47,811 bases of DNA from Chloroherpeton thalassium (GTDB taxonomy: Bacteria > Bacteroidota > Ignavibacteria > Kapaibacteriales > UBA2268). Shown piece after piece: positions 1 to 6,764 of this stretch. Position 1 is the stretch's first letter; every line of letters starts with the position of its first letter. Under the pieces are notes generated by a model that searched no databases, was not told where the DNA came from, and saw nothing but the letters and a program-made list of their open reading frames with translations. The translations under genes were made by a program, and so were the position numbers. The stretch lies in NCBI GenBank assembly GCA_020722095.1, contig DYLM01000007.1:1-47811 (forward strand), read 5' to 3'.

Positions 1-44
1 ACCAGCAATAAAATTAGCACTTTCCAACCACTTGATTTTAACAT

Positions 45-56
45 TTGTTACCTGCA
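45..56. repeat. Cassette 3'-end motif, copy 1
   Basis: TTGTTACCTGCA (plus strand) lies just beyond the stop of the 364-residue gene. Near-identical 12-mers lie beyond the PIN-toxin gene (1838-1849) and inside the end of the EcoRI-type methylase gene (4539-4550). The recurrence at gene 3' ends suggests a shared cassette boundary. The match is short, so chance similarity cannot be excluded. Confidence 0.4.
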
Positions 57-60
57 TTTT

Positions 61-1155
61 TTATTTTGGTAATACACTAAAATCCTTCAATTCTGTTACT
101 TTGTATTGGGTTTTATCCTTTTCCAAAATTGCATTTATAAGAACTGAATGATTGTTTTTAAAAGCATCGGCAGCTAATTTTATTTGGGCTGAATTCAATT
201 TTACTGAAATTTGTGATTTTACTTTCTTAATCTCACCTTCAATTATTATCATATTCTGGTCGCTATCAACGTCTTTTGATTTTAATTGAACAATTTTTCC
301 ATAAACATCGTTTTCTGATATTTCTTTCATTTTTTCACGAATAGTTTTTGAAAACGTGCTTAAATTATTTACCTTTTCTCTATTCAATTCTTTTGCTGTT
401 GTTATTTGGTTGATTTGAGTTCCTTTGAGTGAAATTTCAATATCGGCGTAATCAATTCCAGTATATAAGTCTTTTAACTTATTTGAAACATTTACACTTA
501 CTAAATCTCTGTTTTGTATCAAAAATTCATCAGTTGGCTCAAAATTATCATAACCAATTATTTCAGTATTTATGAAGTCAGTAATATTTATCAAATTTTT
601 GTTAATTTCACTTCCAATTATTGAATTTTCAAAAAGTGTTTTTTCTTTTATCTCTTCGTTGTTAGGTAGTTGAATTTTTGTTATTAAACTGCCTACATCG
701 TTTTTGAAAAAATTACAGTAATTTAAATATCTTTCTGCTTCGTCTTTATTGTCAAAGAAATGTGGCTGCTTGATAACTGAAAAATTTGCAACTTCTTGTA
801 ATAATTCTTTTGATTTGTTGATTATTGTATTAAAAAAAGGAATACTTGGATGTCCATTTTTAATATTTTCATTCTTAATATGTAATGATAATATTTGTCT
901 ATCTTCTATAATAATTGATGCTAATTCATCAATATCTTCATTGTAAATTTGAGAAATAATGTTTAGGCTTTTAATAATTTCTTTTTCGTAATCTGAATTC
1001 TCGAATTTATTGTACATATATAATTTATAAGTGTTTGAAAAACCCAATACAGAAGGTGGAACAAATAAATCATATTTTGCTTTAACTTCCTGTTTTTTCC
1101 AATCTCTGTTTAATAACAGGTCTGTGATGTTTTTATATATTAATTGAGTTTTCAT
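61..1155 (-). CDS. Hypothetical protein (364 aa), partner of DUF4365 protein
   Basis: I do not recognise this family. The protein is soluble-looking and rich in Lys, Asn and Ile, with no signal peptide or membrane segment. Its C-terminal third (about 265-364) alternates short strands and helices, including a stretch around residues 290-315 (KIVQLKSKDVDSDQNMIIIEGE) that looks like a small beta-barrel or sheet. Its ATG overlaps the stop of the upstream DUF4365 gene by one base (TAATG), so the two are probably translationally coupled and act together. The setting, an island of toxin-antitoxin and restriction genes, makes a defence or conflict role plausible, but nothing in the sequence proves it. 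The gene is followed by the shared cassette 3' motif. Confidence 0.75.
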   Translation of the reverse strand: MKTQLIYKNITDLLLNRDWKKQEVKAKYDLFVPPSVLGFSNTYKLYMYNKFENSDYEKEIIKSLNIISQIYNEDIDELASIIIEDRQILSLHIKNENIKNGHPSIPFFNTIINKSKELLQEVANFSVIKQPHFFDNKDEAERYLNYCNFFKNDVGSLITKIQLPNNEEIKEKTLFENSIIGSEINKNLINITDFINTEIIGYDNFEPTDEFLIQNRDLVSVNVSNKLKDLYTGIDYADIEISLKGTQINQITTAKELNREKVNNLSTFSKTIREKMKEISENDVYGKIVQLKSKDVDSDQNMIIIEGEIKKVKSQISVKLNSAQIKLAADAFKNNHSVLINAILEKDKTQYKVTELKDFSVLPK

Positions 1156-1664
1156 TAAGAATAATTATCAAATAATTGGTTTAGGGTTTCATTCGAAATA
1201 AAATTATTTCTGTTTATTGATATTCTTTTTGTTGCTGAATTAGCCGTTAATAATTCTGTTTTATCGGGAAAGAACCAATACGCACATTTTCGTGTAATTA
1301 ATTCTTTATCAGAAATATTTAACCATTCTTTTTTTTCAGTAGGAAGAACAAATAAGATAAGTAATAAAGGATGACAATCTTTGCTACGTTCAATTAAGTC
1401 ATTATAATTTTTTGCTTCTAAATCATATTTTAAAAAATTGTTATCATAAGATATGGAATTTTCAGTTGTTGCTTTTAATTGAAATTTTAATATACGACCT
1501 GAATTAATCAATCTTTTTCTATTTTCATTATATTCTACTTCAATAATATGCAAGTCCTCGCCATAATCTTTTTCAGGAACACTTGTATTAAATCCATTAA
1601 AGGCTGCAACCAATTCTATATATCTAATTGATAAAGATTCTTTTATATGCTCTTCTGTCATCAT
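1155..1664 (-). CDS. DUF4365 domain protein, PD-(D/E)XK nuclease-like
   Basis: This 169-residue protein fits the DUF4365 pattern: an early helix, then GEDLH (Asp37), a strand and QLKAT (Gln62, Lys64), followed by a hydrophobic strand (LLLILFVLP) and a WF element. The D...(Q/E)xK arrangement is that of the PD-(D/E)XK nuclease fold, in which Gln can replace the second acidic residue. DUF4365 domains are often found in mobile or defence-associated genes. Here the gene is the first of a coupled pair (TAATG overlap) with the 364-residue protein. The family call rests on motif pattern and size; nuclease activity and target are inference. The repeat copy at 1729-1793 lies directly upstream and could carry its promoter. 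Confidence 0.6.
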   Translation of the reverse strand: MMTEEHIKESLSIRYIELVAAFNGFNTSVPEKDYGEDLHIIEVEYNENRKRLINSGRILKFQLKATTENSISYDNNFLKYDLEAKNYNDLIERSKDCHPLLLILFVLPTEKKEWLNISDKELITRKCAYWFFPDKTELLTANSATKRISINRNNFISNETLNQLFDNYS

Positions 1665-1728
1665 AATTGTAAAACTGAAAATGCAAAAATAACAAATTTT
1701 TTCTTTTCTGATTATTTTTATTTAAAGT

Positions 1729-1793
1729 CTTATTTTTTATTTATTGCCAATAACTGATATATTTACGTATTTTCAATAAAATTATTACAAAAT
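1729..1793. repeat. Direct repeat family R1, copy 1
   Basis: This 65 bp stretch matches 2484-2548 at about 58 of 65 positions without gaps (counted by eye). Both copies sit immediately upstream, in the minus-strand sense, of the first gene of a two-gene module (DUF4365 here, the VapB-like gene at the other copy). The core reads ATTTATTGCCAATAACT on the plus strand. Confidence 0.8.
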
Positions 1794-1837
1794 TAGTGTT
1801 TTTTGGGAAAATAAAATAAATATTTTCCTCAAAGCAC

Positions 1838-1849
1838 TTGTTACCAGCA
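1838..1849. repeat. Cassette 3'-end motif, copy 2
   Basis: TTGTTACCAGCA lies a few bases beyond the PIN-toxin stop codon. It matches 45-56 at 11 of 12 positions and 4539-4550 at 11 of 12. Confidence 0.4.
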
Positions 1850-1852
1850 TTT

Positions 1853-2242
1853 TTATTTGTCATTTCTTTTGGGTTCAACTAATTTAACAGATTTATCAAT
1901 ATTTTGAAAATCTGAAATATCACTTGTTAGTAAATCCGCATTTAAATGTTTGGCAGTTGCAAAAATTAAAGCGTCAGGCAATTTTATCTTTTTTTGTTTG
2001 CGATAATCTATTGCTATATCTGCAATGTCTTTGTTAAGATTTACTACTTCAACGCTATTTAATATCTGATTTACAATTTCTTTTTCTTCATTATCGGAAA
2101 AATTATAGCCCTGTGTTTCAATATAACTAATGATTGAAGTATAAATATAATCATATTCATTAATAATATCTTGTGCTGAAATAATGCCTTTTGATGCGTC
2201 AATAATGACGTTGCTATCTAACAATCCTTTATTCCCACTCAT
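1853..2242 (-). CDS. PIN-domain toxin, VapC-like
   Basis: This 129-residue protein is a PIN-domain ribonuclease of type II toxin-antitoxin systems. The acidic metal-binding set is visible: Asp9 (LLDSNVIID), Glu42 (SYIET), Asp90 (KLPDALIFATA) and Asp108 (LLTSDISDF). Size and order match VapC-type toxins, which cleave RNA, often initiator tRNA or rRNA. The target here is unknown. The gene overlaps the upstream antitoxin-like gene by 14 bases, the usual translational coupling of such operons. It is followed by the shared TTGTTACCAGCA motif and lies between two R1 repeats, as a self-contained cassette. Confidence 0.85.
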   Translation of the reverse strand: MSGNKGLLDSNVIIDASKGIISAQDIINEYDYIYTSIISYIETQGYNFSDNEEKEIVNQILNSVEVVNLNKDIADIAIDYRKQKKIKLPDALIFATAKHLNADLLTSDISDFQNIDKSVKLVEPKRNDK

Positions 2243-2471
2243 CTCTTAATTGTTTTTGCCAAGTTACTGAATTAGTTATATTCTTAAAAACGCCTTTTTG
2301 TTGAGCTTTTGTAAAAGCAAGTGAGAGCAATTGTTTATTATAATTGCCTTTCGTTTCTGGTTCACTATATAGCAATATCACTTTTACTTTTGCATTATCT
2401 ATTATTTGATAGTGCATTGGTATCTGTATAGCCCTATGATTAACATAAGTTTCAAATTCTATTGCTTGCAT
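2229..2471 (-). CDS. Antitoxin-like protein upstream of PIN toxin
   Basis: This 80-residue protein sits directly before and overlaps the PIN toxin, the position of a VapB antitoxin. Its first half (IEFETYVNHRAIQIPMHYQ) resembles the short beta-strand N-terminus seen in many Bacteroidota antitoxins, where a strand-rich segment (xVxxRxIxIP) binds DNA. The C-terminal half ends in a Trp-rich helix (TWQKQLRDEWE), a plausible toxin-binding tail. Family assignment is by position and general pattern rather than a precise motif. The pair is probably autoregulated, as usual for these operons. Confidence 0.7.
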   Translation of the reverse strand: MQAIEFETYVNHRAIQIPMHYQIIDNAKVKVILLYSEPETKGNYNKQLLSLAFTKAQQKGVFKNITNSVTWQKQLRDEWE

Positions 2472-2483
2472 AATTTATTTTCT

Positions 2484-2548
2484 CTTATTTTTTATTTATT
2501 GCCAATAACTTATTTATTTACATACTCTCAATAAAATTATCTCAAAAT
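2484..2548. repeat. Direct repeat family R1, copy 2
   Basis: This is the second copy of the 65 bp R1 repeat (see 1729-1793), directly upstream of the VapB-like gene. Its upstream end runs into the stop of the 24-codon ORF remnant at 2537-2611, suggesting a module boundary or insertion point. Confidence 0.8.
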
Positions 2549-2611
2549 CAAAAAATTTTGATTTAATAAAACTGCATCAAATTCTTTCGGTTTGTTAATT
2601 GTTGTTTTCAT
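2537..2611 (-). pseudogene. Possible truncated antitoxin gene remnant (24 codons)
   Basis: An ATG-initiated 24-codon frame begins MKTTINKPKEFDAV and stops where the R1 repeat begins. The start looks like the N-terminus of small Bacteroidota antitoxins (K.FDAV...), but no toxin follows. It could be the stump of a lost toxin-antitoxin module. It is very short, so chance is a real alternative. The rest of the 393 bp gap (2472-2864) holds repeats R1 and R2 and otherwise nothing I recognise. Confidence 0.25.
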
Positions 2612-2742
2612 ATTTTAATTTCATTTTCAACAAAGACGCTAATTTTTAAAAATTACACAACTTGTTATATTAAACATTTTAATCAAATCGCAATAATTTA
2701 TTTGTTCGTTTCCCTTTCTTTCCCTTTAATTGACGCATCGCA

Positions 2743-2782
2743 ATTCTAACTATTGTAAATAATTTGTTTGGCTTGTGAGTGG
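2743..2782. repeat. Direct repeat family R2, copy 1
   Basis: The core CTAACTATTGTAAATAATTT continues into GTTTGGCTTGTGAGTGG. The same ~38 bp occurs at 3597-3634 (one change in the core) and 4447-4483. This copy lies downstream of hepT in the minus-strand sense and marks the boundary to the next module. Confidence 0.9.
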
Positions 2783-2864
2783 CGATAGTTCTTTATGTGG
2801 TTGGACGAAAAAACACCTTGTAGTCAACTGCTATGAAATCTTAACGTGTGATAAATACTGGCAA

Positions 2865-3203
2865 TTAGTTTGATTTTAGGAGTTCATCAATTTGATTTTT
2901 CAATAATGGTAATTGCTTGGATATTATCCCCCAAATTACGACATTATCAATTTTATCATATCCGTGAATTACCCAATTTCTTAAATCGATTATCTTTCTA
3001 ACATTATCAATTTTAATGGTAGAGTCAATTTTGTAAATTCGATTTGCGGCTTCTCCAATTATTTCAAGCTCTCTTTCGATACCACGTCTCAGCAGTTTAT
3101 TGCTTTCATATTCATTGAAATCTCTTGTGCTTCCTAAATATTCATTTATTGAATTTATAGAAGTTTGAATATCAAATAAATATTTTTCTATTTCAAGCTG
3201 CAT
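2865..3203 (-). CDS. hepT: HepT-like ribonuclease toxin
   Basis: This 112-residue all-helical protein carries the HepT (DUF86) signature RX4HXY as RNWVIHGY (Arg75, His80, Tyr82). HepT toxins are HEPN-type ribonucleases acting in the cytoplasm. They are neutralised when the partner MntA transfers AMP to the Tyr of this motif. The gene overlaps the mntA-like gene by 11 bases, the standard order of this type VII system. Length agrees with the family (about 110-140). All catalytic residues are present, so the toxin looks intact. It sits between two R2 repeats as one cassette. Confidence 0.92.
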   Translation of the reverse strand: MQLEIEKYLFDIQTSINSINEYLGSTRDFNEYESNKLLRRGIERELEIIGEAANRIYKIDSTIKIDNVRKIIDLRNWVIHGYDKIDNVVIWGIISKQLPLLKNQIDELLKSN

Positions 3204-3501
3204 ATATTAATTGCTTTGTTAAATCTAAACTTTTAATAAAGTATGGGTTAGATAATGATTTTTCGGTCAATAAATCAATATTTCTTCCAAATAAATCTTG
3301 TAGTTTATAATGTAATTCAAAATAATTATCAGAATATTCTTCTAATGATATAACATTGTCAAATGCTATAAGTATGTCAATATCGCTATTTTCATTGAAT
3401 TTATCTGTACAGACTGAACCGAAAACATACATATATTTAACTTTGTATGTCAAACATAGTCCTTTTAATTCTTCAATATTATCTGTTATTATTTTATTCA
3501 T
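3193..3501 (-). CDS. mntA: MntA-like nucleotidyltransferase antitoxin
   Basis: This 102-residue minimal nucleotidyltransferase has the exact GSX10DXD motif: Gly28-Ser29 followed ten residues later by Asp40-Ile-Asp42 (NENSDIDILIAF). A third acidic residue is probably Asp75 in NIDLLTE. MntA enzymes AMPylate a Tyr in HepT and so block its RNase activity. Gene order (mntA then hepT) and the short overlap fit a functional pair. The first gene of the unit begins about 95 bases downstream, on the minus strand, of an R2 repeat. Confidence 0.92.
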   Translation of the reverse strand: MNKIITDNIEELKGLCLTYKVKYMYVFGSVCTDKFNENSDIDILIAFDNVISLEEYSDNYFELHYKLQDLFGRNIDLLTEKSLSNPYFIKSLDLTKQLIYAA

Positions 3502-3596
3502 TTTAATTTATCTTTACAACAAATATGACATTCAATTTTTTTTAATGTTGGGTTTTTATTATGTTATTTGCTTGAATTTTAAGGACGCTTCTGAAA

Positions 3597-3634
3597 TCTA
3601 ACTATTGTAAATAATTTGTTTAGCTTGTGAGTGG
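3597..3634. repeat. Direct repeat family R2, copy 2
   Basis: This is the second copy of R2, with GTTTAGCTTG in place of GTTTGGCTTG. It lies between the DUF3368 gene and mntA, so it separates two toxin-antitoxin modules. Confidence 0.9.
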
Positions 3635-3685
3635 GGAGAGTTTGCTTTGCGTTTTTTTCTCTTCTCTTGTACTTCCAGATGACTT

Positions 3686-4141
3686 TTATTCGTTATTCAG
3701 CCTTAAAATTTCCTCAACAATATTTTCAGTAATATGAAAATCAGTTAACAACAACTTATCTATCAAAGGTTTTACTCTATCAATTATTTTCATTTGCTTT
3801 GCCTTGTGAATAATACCTAATGTTCCTGTTATCTTTAAGTTCAATCTTGTAGCAAGTTTACGAGCCTTTAAATCATCTAACAAAAGCAATACGTCATCGA
3901 ATTCCGAGGCTAAAGCAATTGCACTTGCCTCGCCGTAATCTACCTGCGTATAAAGAAAATTTTGATACTTCTTATCATTTGCAGATTGGATTTTAATCCA
4001 GTCAGGCAAGGTCTCTCCAAATTCCTTAGCTATTTCGGGCGTAGTAAGTAACTCGCCATAAACTTTTTGTAAAAGTTCAAGCTCTTCGATTTTATGGAAA
4101 ACTATAAGTGTACTTGTGTCGGATATAACTGTTTTAGGCAT
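3686..4141 (-). CDS. DUF3368 PIN-like toxin
   Basis: This 151-residue protein matches the DUF3368 family of PIN-like proteins. It starts ISDTSTLIVFHKI (Asp8), has a central Glu in YGEASAIALASE and the LLLDDLKARKLA segment with paired Asp, followed by the typical ITGTLGIIHKAK motif. DUF3368 proteins are predicted ribonuclease toxins paired with UPF0175 antitoxins. That partner lies directly upstream here with an 8-base overlap. Length and all acidic residues look complete. The RNA target is unknown. Confidence 0.9.
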   Translation of the reverse strand: MPKTVISDTSTLIVFHKIEELELLQKVYGELLTTPEIAKEFGETLPDWIKIQSANDKKYQNFLYTQVDYGEASAIALASEFDDVLLLLDDLKARKLATRLNLKITGTLGIIHKAKQMKIIDRVKPLIDKLLLTDFHITENIVEEILRLNNE

Positions 4142-4361
4142 TCGATATATCAGATTTTAAATCAGAAATTGAAGTGCTAAATATAGAAACATTGTACTTA
4201 CCAAGCATCTCAATAAATGCTCGTTTTGATAATCCAACAATATCAGCGGCTTGCCCTGCAGTAACTTTAGCTTCCTCATATAATCTTGAAGCAATTATCA
4301 TAGACAAGTCGTAGTCTCTCATATCTAAGCTGTCAGGTACATTTAATTGAATTGTTCTCAT
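4134..4361 (-). CDS. UPF0175 family antitoxin
   Basis: This 75-residue protein fits UPF0175: an N-terminal strand (IQLNVPDSL), then a helix-turn-helix-like stretch EAKVTAGQAADIVGLSKRAF that would bind the operator. Its C-terminal tail (STSISDLKSDI) is the likely toxin-interacting region. It overlaps the DUF3368 gene by 8 bases, forming the well-known UPF0175/DUF3368 pair. Autoregulation is likely from the family but not shown. An R2 repeat lies about 85 bases upstream. Confidence 0.9.
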   Translation of the reverse strand: MRTIQLNVPDSLDMRDYDLSMIIASRLYEEAKVTAGQAADIVGLSKRAFIEMLGKYNVSIFSTSISDLKSDISNA

Positions 4362-4446
4362 AACACTATTTTATAATTAATCGCAAGCAAAATAATAATT
4401 TATGATGATTTGATTTATTTTGCCTATATAAAATTGACGTTCTTTA

Positions 4447-4483
4447 ATTCTAACTATTGTAAATAATTTGTTTGGCTTGTGAG
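4447..4483. repeat. Direct repeat family R2, copy 3 (overlaps methylase 3' end)
   Basis: The third copy of R2 overlaps the last codons of the EcoRI-type methylase. On the minus strand it encodes LTSQTNYLQ and the stop codon. The other two copies are non-coding, so the reading frame has run into the repeat. Confidence 0.9.
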
Positions 4484-5563
4484 CAACATTTGGTTGAAAC
4501 TTTCTATAACAAACTGACTGCCAAATGTTTTATATAAGTTGCTACCAGCAGTAATTGCTTTATTTTCAGATAGCTTTGGGTTTTCAGTTTGTATTCGTTT
4601 ATTCCTGATTAATATTCTGAAATACGGATATTTCCCATTTACTGATAGATCTTTTTCATCATTCCCTTTTCTGAATTTAACTATTTCAAATTGGTCAGGA
4701 TTTAATTTATGTAAAAATGTTATTGGTACACCCATAACTCCTTCGTAGTCAAATGGAATATCTTGCGTTTTATTTACATTAATTCCATCATAATTGTCGT
4801 ATTTTGGATATTCAGCTTCGTTTCCAAAATATCTTTTTGTAAGAGCAATATCTTCGTGTCGTTTAGAAGTATCTAAGTTAGTCAACCAAAGACAATTATT
4901 TGGTGATATTATTCTGTTGCCTAAACTATCAATCCGAGCCTCTGTTCCATAAAGTTCATAGTGTTCGGGAACAATGAAACCAGAAATACCTCGACCAAGA
5001 TTTATTCCTAACCATGCCTTGTTTTCTTTAATTAGTTTGAAAATTTCTTTATAAGTTATTGCATTAATATTACCAATTATCAAAAACTTTTTATCGTATT
5101 TAACTAATTGAGCGATATGTTCTCTAAATAAAGAAAATGGTGGATTGGTAACAACAATATCAGATTGCTTTAATAGTTTAACACTTTCTTCACTACGAAA
5201 ATCTCCATCTCCCTTAAAGTAAACTAAGTCAGTCGAACTTGGTTTTTTACTTTCTCCATCTTTTCCTGTATATTCATAGTAAAAACCATTTTCATTTTCT
5301 TTTGTATTGAATAAATCCCTTGTTTGTTCTCTATAACAAGAGGCTATTATTTTTTTAAGACCTAATTCTTTAAAGTTTGAGGCAAAATAATTGAAAAAAT
5401 TACTAATACGTGGGTCATCGCAATTGCAATACACTACTTTATCTTTAAAATGATTTTTATAATGTTGCAATTCACTTTCAATATCAGAAAGTTGTGTATA
5501 AAACTCATCGCTTTTTGATTTTTTAGCGTTTTGTAATAATTCATTTGTTGCGTTTCTTGCCAT
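4454..5563 (-). CDS. ecoRIM: EcoRI-type adenine-specific DNA methyltransferase
   Basis: This N6-adenine methylase is expected to modify GAATTC and protect it from the EcoRI-type nuclease encoded just upstream. It starts MARNATNELLQNAKKSKSDE and keeps long blocks I recognise from M.EcoRI, including the CNCDDPR segment, the catalytic NPPF (140-143), LGRGISGFIVPEHYELYGTE and the SPNNCLWLTNLD stretch. M.EcoRI is about 326 residues; this protein is 369. The extra ~44 residues begin after the NKRIQ segment, and their last part is encoded by repeat R2. The shared 3' motif TTGCTACCAGCA also lies inside this tail. The methylase core looks intact. Close similarity to an enterobacterial plasmid system in this genome background suggests horizontal transfer. 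Confidence 0.95.
   Translation of the reverse strand: MARNATNELLQNAKKSKSDEFYTQLSDIESELQHYKNHFKDKVVYCNCDDPRISNFFNYFASNFKELGLKKIIASCYREQTRDLFNTKENENGFYYEYTGKDGESKKPSSTDLVYFKGDGDFRSEESVKLLKQSDIVVTNPPFSLFREHIAQLVKYDKKFLIIGNINAITYKEIFKLIKENKAWLGINLGRGISGFIVPEHYELYGTEARIDSLGNRIISPNNCLWLTNLDTSKRHEDIALTKRYFGNEAEYPKYDNYDGINVNKTQDIPFDYEGVMGVPITFLHKLNPDQFEIVKFRKGNDEKDLSVNGKYPYFRILIRNKRIQTENPKLSENKAITAGSNLYKTFGSQFVIESFNQMLLTSQTNYLQ
4539..4550. repeat. Cassette 3'-end motif, copy 3 (inside methylase tail)
   Basis: TTGCTACCAGCA, one base different from copy 2. It lies in the extra C-terminal part of the methylase, near where similarity to M.EcoRI ends. This fits the original gene having stopped nearby, with the tail being read-through of cassette-end DNA. 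Confidence 0.35.
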
Positions 5564-5604
5564 TTTCGACCTTATTTTGTTTCAATCAATCTTCTATTTG
5601 TTAG

Positions 5605-6339
5605 TTATTTACTTTTAGTTATCTGTTTAAATATTTCACTGCCTAATATTTGAAGAGAAGTTTTAGAAATTTCAAGCATAATATCAAACATTTTTTTCTT
5701 ATCCCATTTTTCGCCATTCCCTTGCGTGTATATAGAAGTTGCTTGAAGCATTATTGTTTTATCTTTATGCTTGACAAACTTATTTTTACACAAATTGGTA
5801 TTGATTGGCATCCCATAATTTGCAGAAGTTAATCTATCTAATCTATTTAACATACCTGAATTGTATTCAAGTATTACAACCCTTCCGTCTGGTCTTTTAA
5901 TAGAAATAGTTTCTGTTAAAAAATTTGAGCCTTCAAGAAATAGAACATAAGGAAAATGAGATTCAGATAACATAAAATTAGCAATTTCTGATATATTTTT
6001 ATGCGATCGTTCTATCGCATTGCCAGCTGCCATCAAGTCTTGATTGTTGTCCGTACCTACTTGTTCTCCATTTTTGATATTTTCAATATCTTTCCCTTGG
6101 TGTTTAGCCTCCGATACCAAAACAACTCTCCAATTTCCGTTATCGTCTTTTACTTCTATTATGCCACCATCAGGAATAATACTTGAATTAGCAACAAAAA
6201 GGGTTTGTCCTAATTCCGGGTCAACTTTCTTTAATGCTTCGTTTATTTCTTCTTTTTTTATGCTTGTTCTGTGTTGAAATGATAATTGAGGAAACTCATT
6301 TTTTACGTTGTTCAATAACATAATGTGAAATTTCACCAA
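5605..6339 (-). CDS. ecoRIR: EcoRI-type restriction endonuclease, main part (frameshifted gene)
   Basis: This 244-residue frame encodes most of an EcoRI-type nuclease, which would cut GAATTC. Recognisable blocks include FPQLSFQHR, EINEALKKVDPELG, the catalytic PDGG (Asp57) and EAKHQGKD (Glu77, Lys79), and DLMAAGNAIERSHKNISEIA, which holds the recognition-helix residues. These residues correspond to EcoRI Asp91, Glu111 and Lys113 with an offset of 34. The frame can only begin at a TTG, and the missing N-terminus lies in another frame at 6296-6442. Removing one A from the A6 run at 6299-6304 gives a 278-residue protein, against 277 in EcoRI. The gene lies 41 bases upstream of the methylase, in the same R-then-M order as the classical system. 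Activity depends on whether the frameshift is real. Confidence 0.9.
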   Translation of the reverse strand: MVKFHIMLLNNVKNEFPQLSFQHRTSIKKEEINEALKKVDPELGQTLFVANSSIIPDGGIIEVKDDNGNWRVVLVSEAKHQGKDIENIKNGEQVGTDNNQDLMAAGNAIERSHKNISEIANFMLSESHFPYVLFLEGSNFLTETISIKRPDGRVVILEYNSGMLNRLDRLTSANYGMPINTNLCKNKFVKHKDKTIMLQATSIYTQGNGEKWDKKKMFDIMLEISKTSLQILGSEIFKQITKSK

Positions 6340-6442
6340 CTGTTAGGTCGTGTGATTTTGCTTTATCTCCAAATATACCAACTACACCCTTAGATTCTTT
6401 ATGTTGATTCGTTAATCTTTCAGATCGATTCTTTTTAGACAT
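6296..6442 (-). pseudogene. ecoRIR: Out-of-frame N-terminus of the EcoRI-type endonuclease
   Basis: This 48-codon frame starts at an ATG with a GAGAGAG ribosome-binding site. It encodes MSKKNRSERLTNQHKESKGV and then VGIFGDKAKSHDLTVGEISH, clearly the EcoRI N-terminus. It stops at a TGA just after the A6 run (T6 on the plus strand at 6299-6304). With five A's it would read EQRKNEFPQLSF straight into the main part. This is either a genuine inactivating or phase-variable change, or a homopolymer sequencing error. Confidence 0.85.
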
Positions 6443-6712
6443 ATTTGTCTCTCTCTAAATATTACTTAAATGCAAAAATACAAAAATTATATTGCTAAGA
6501 ACACAAAAAAACAAATTAAAATTGCGATGTTGTCCGTACCTATGCTTGCTACATCCCGTTTATTTGCGAAATTGGAATTTAAAATAAATATAAATTACTA
6601 ACTTTTCCTTAAATATTTATATTTATTTTGATAAATTTTTCAATTAATAATTTTGGATTATTCACTTCGCTTAAAAATGACTTATTGTTCTTATGATTAT
6701 GTAAATAGAAAA
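6443..6712. other. Gene-free AT-rich spacer
   Basis: I see no gene, RNA or repeat here. It separates the accessory island from the giant secreted-protein gene and contains the ribosome-binding site of the endonuclease at its left edge. Confidence 0.6.
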
Positions 6713-6742
6713 AGGCAGCCAAATTGACTGCCTCTTTTTTTC
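6713..6742 (-). terminator. Rho-independent terminator of the giant T9SS gene
   Basis: An inverted repeat AGGCAG (6713-6718) / CTGCCT (6728-6733) is flanked by T-rich DNA on both sides. It lies about 25 bases past the stop of the 1881-residue gene. Runs of T follow in either direction, so it may work both ways. Confidence 0.75.
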
Positions 6743-6764
6743 TCGCAAGTAGAGAGATTATTGA

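Noticed and set aside
2743-4483. Classical integron attC sites
   Set aside because: R2 contains a CTAAC/GTTAG box, but the opposite box and a consistent stem differ between copies and no integrase gene is in the window. Kept only as a hypothesis to test.
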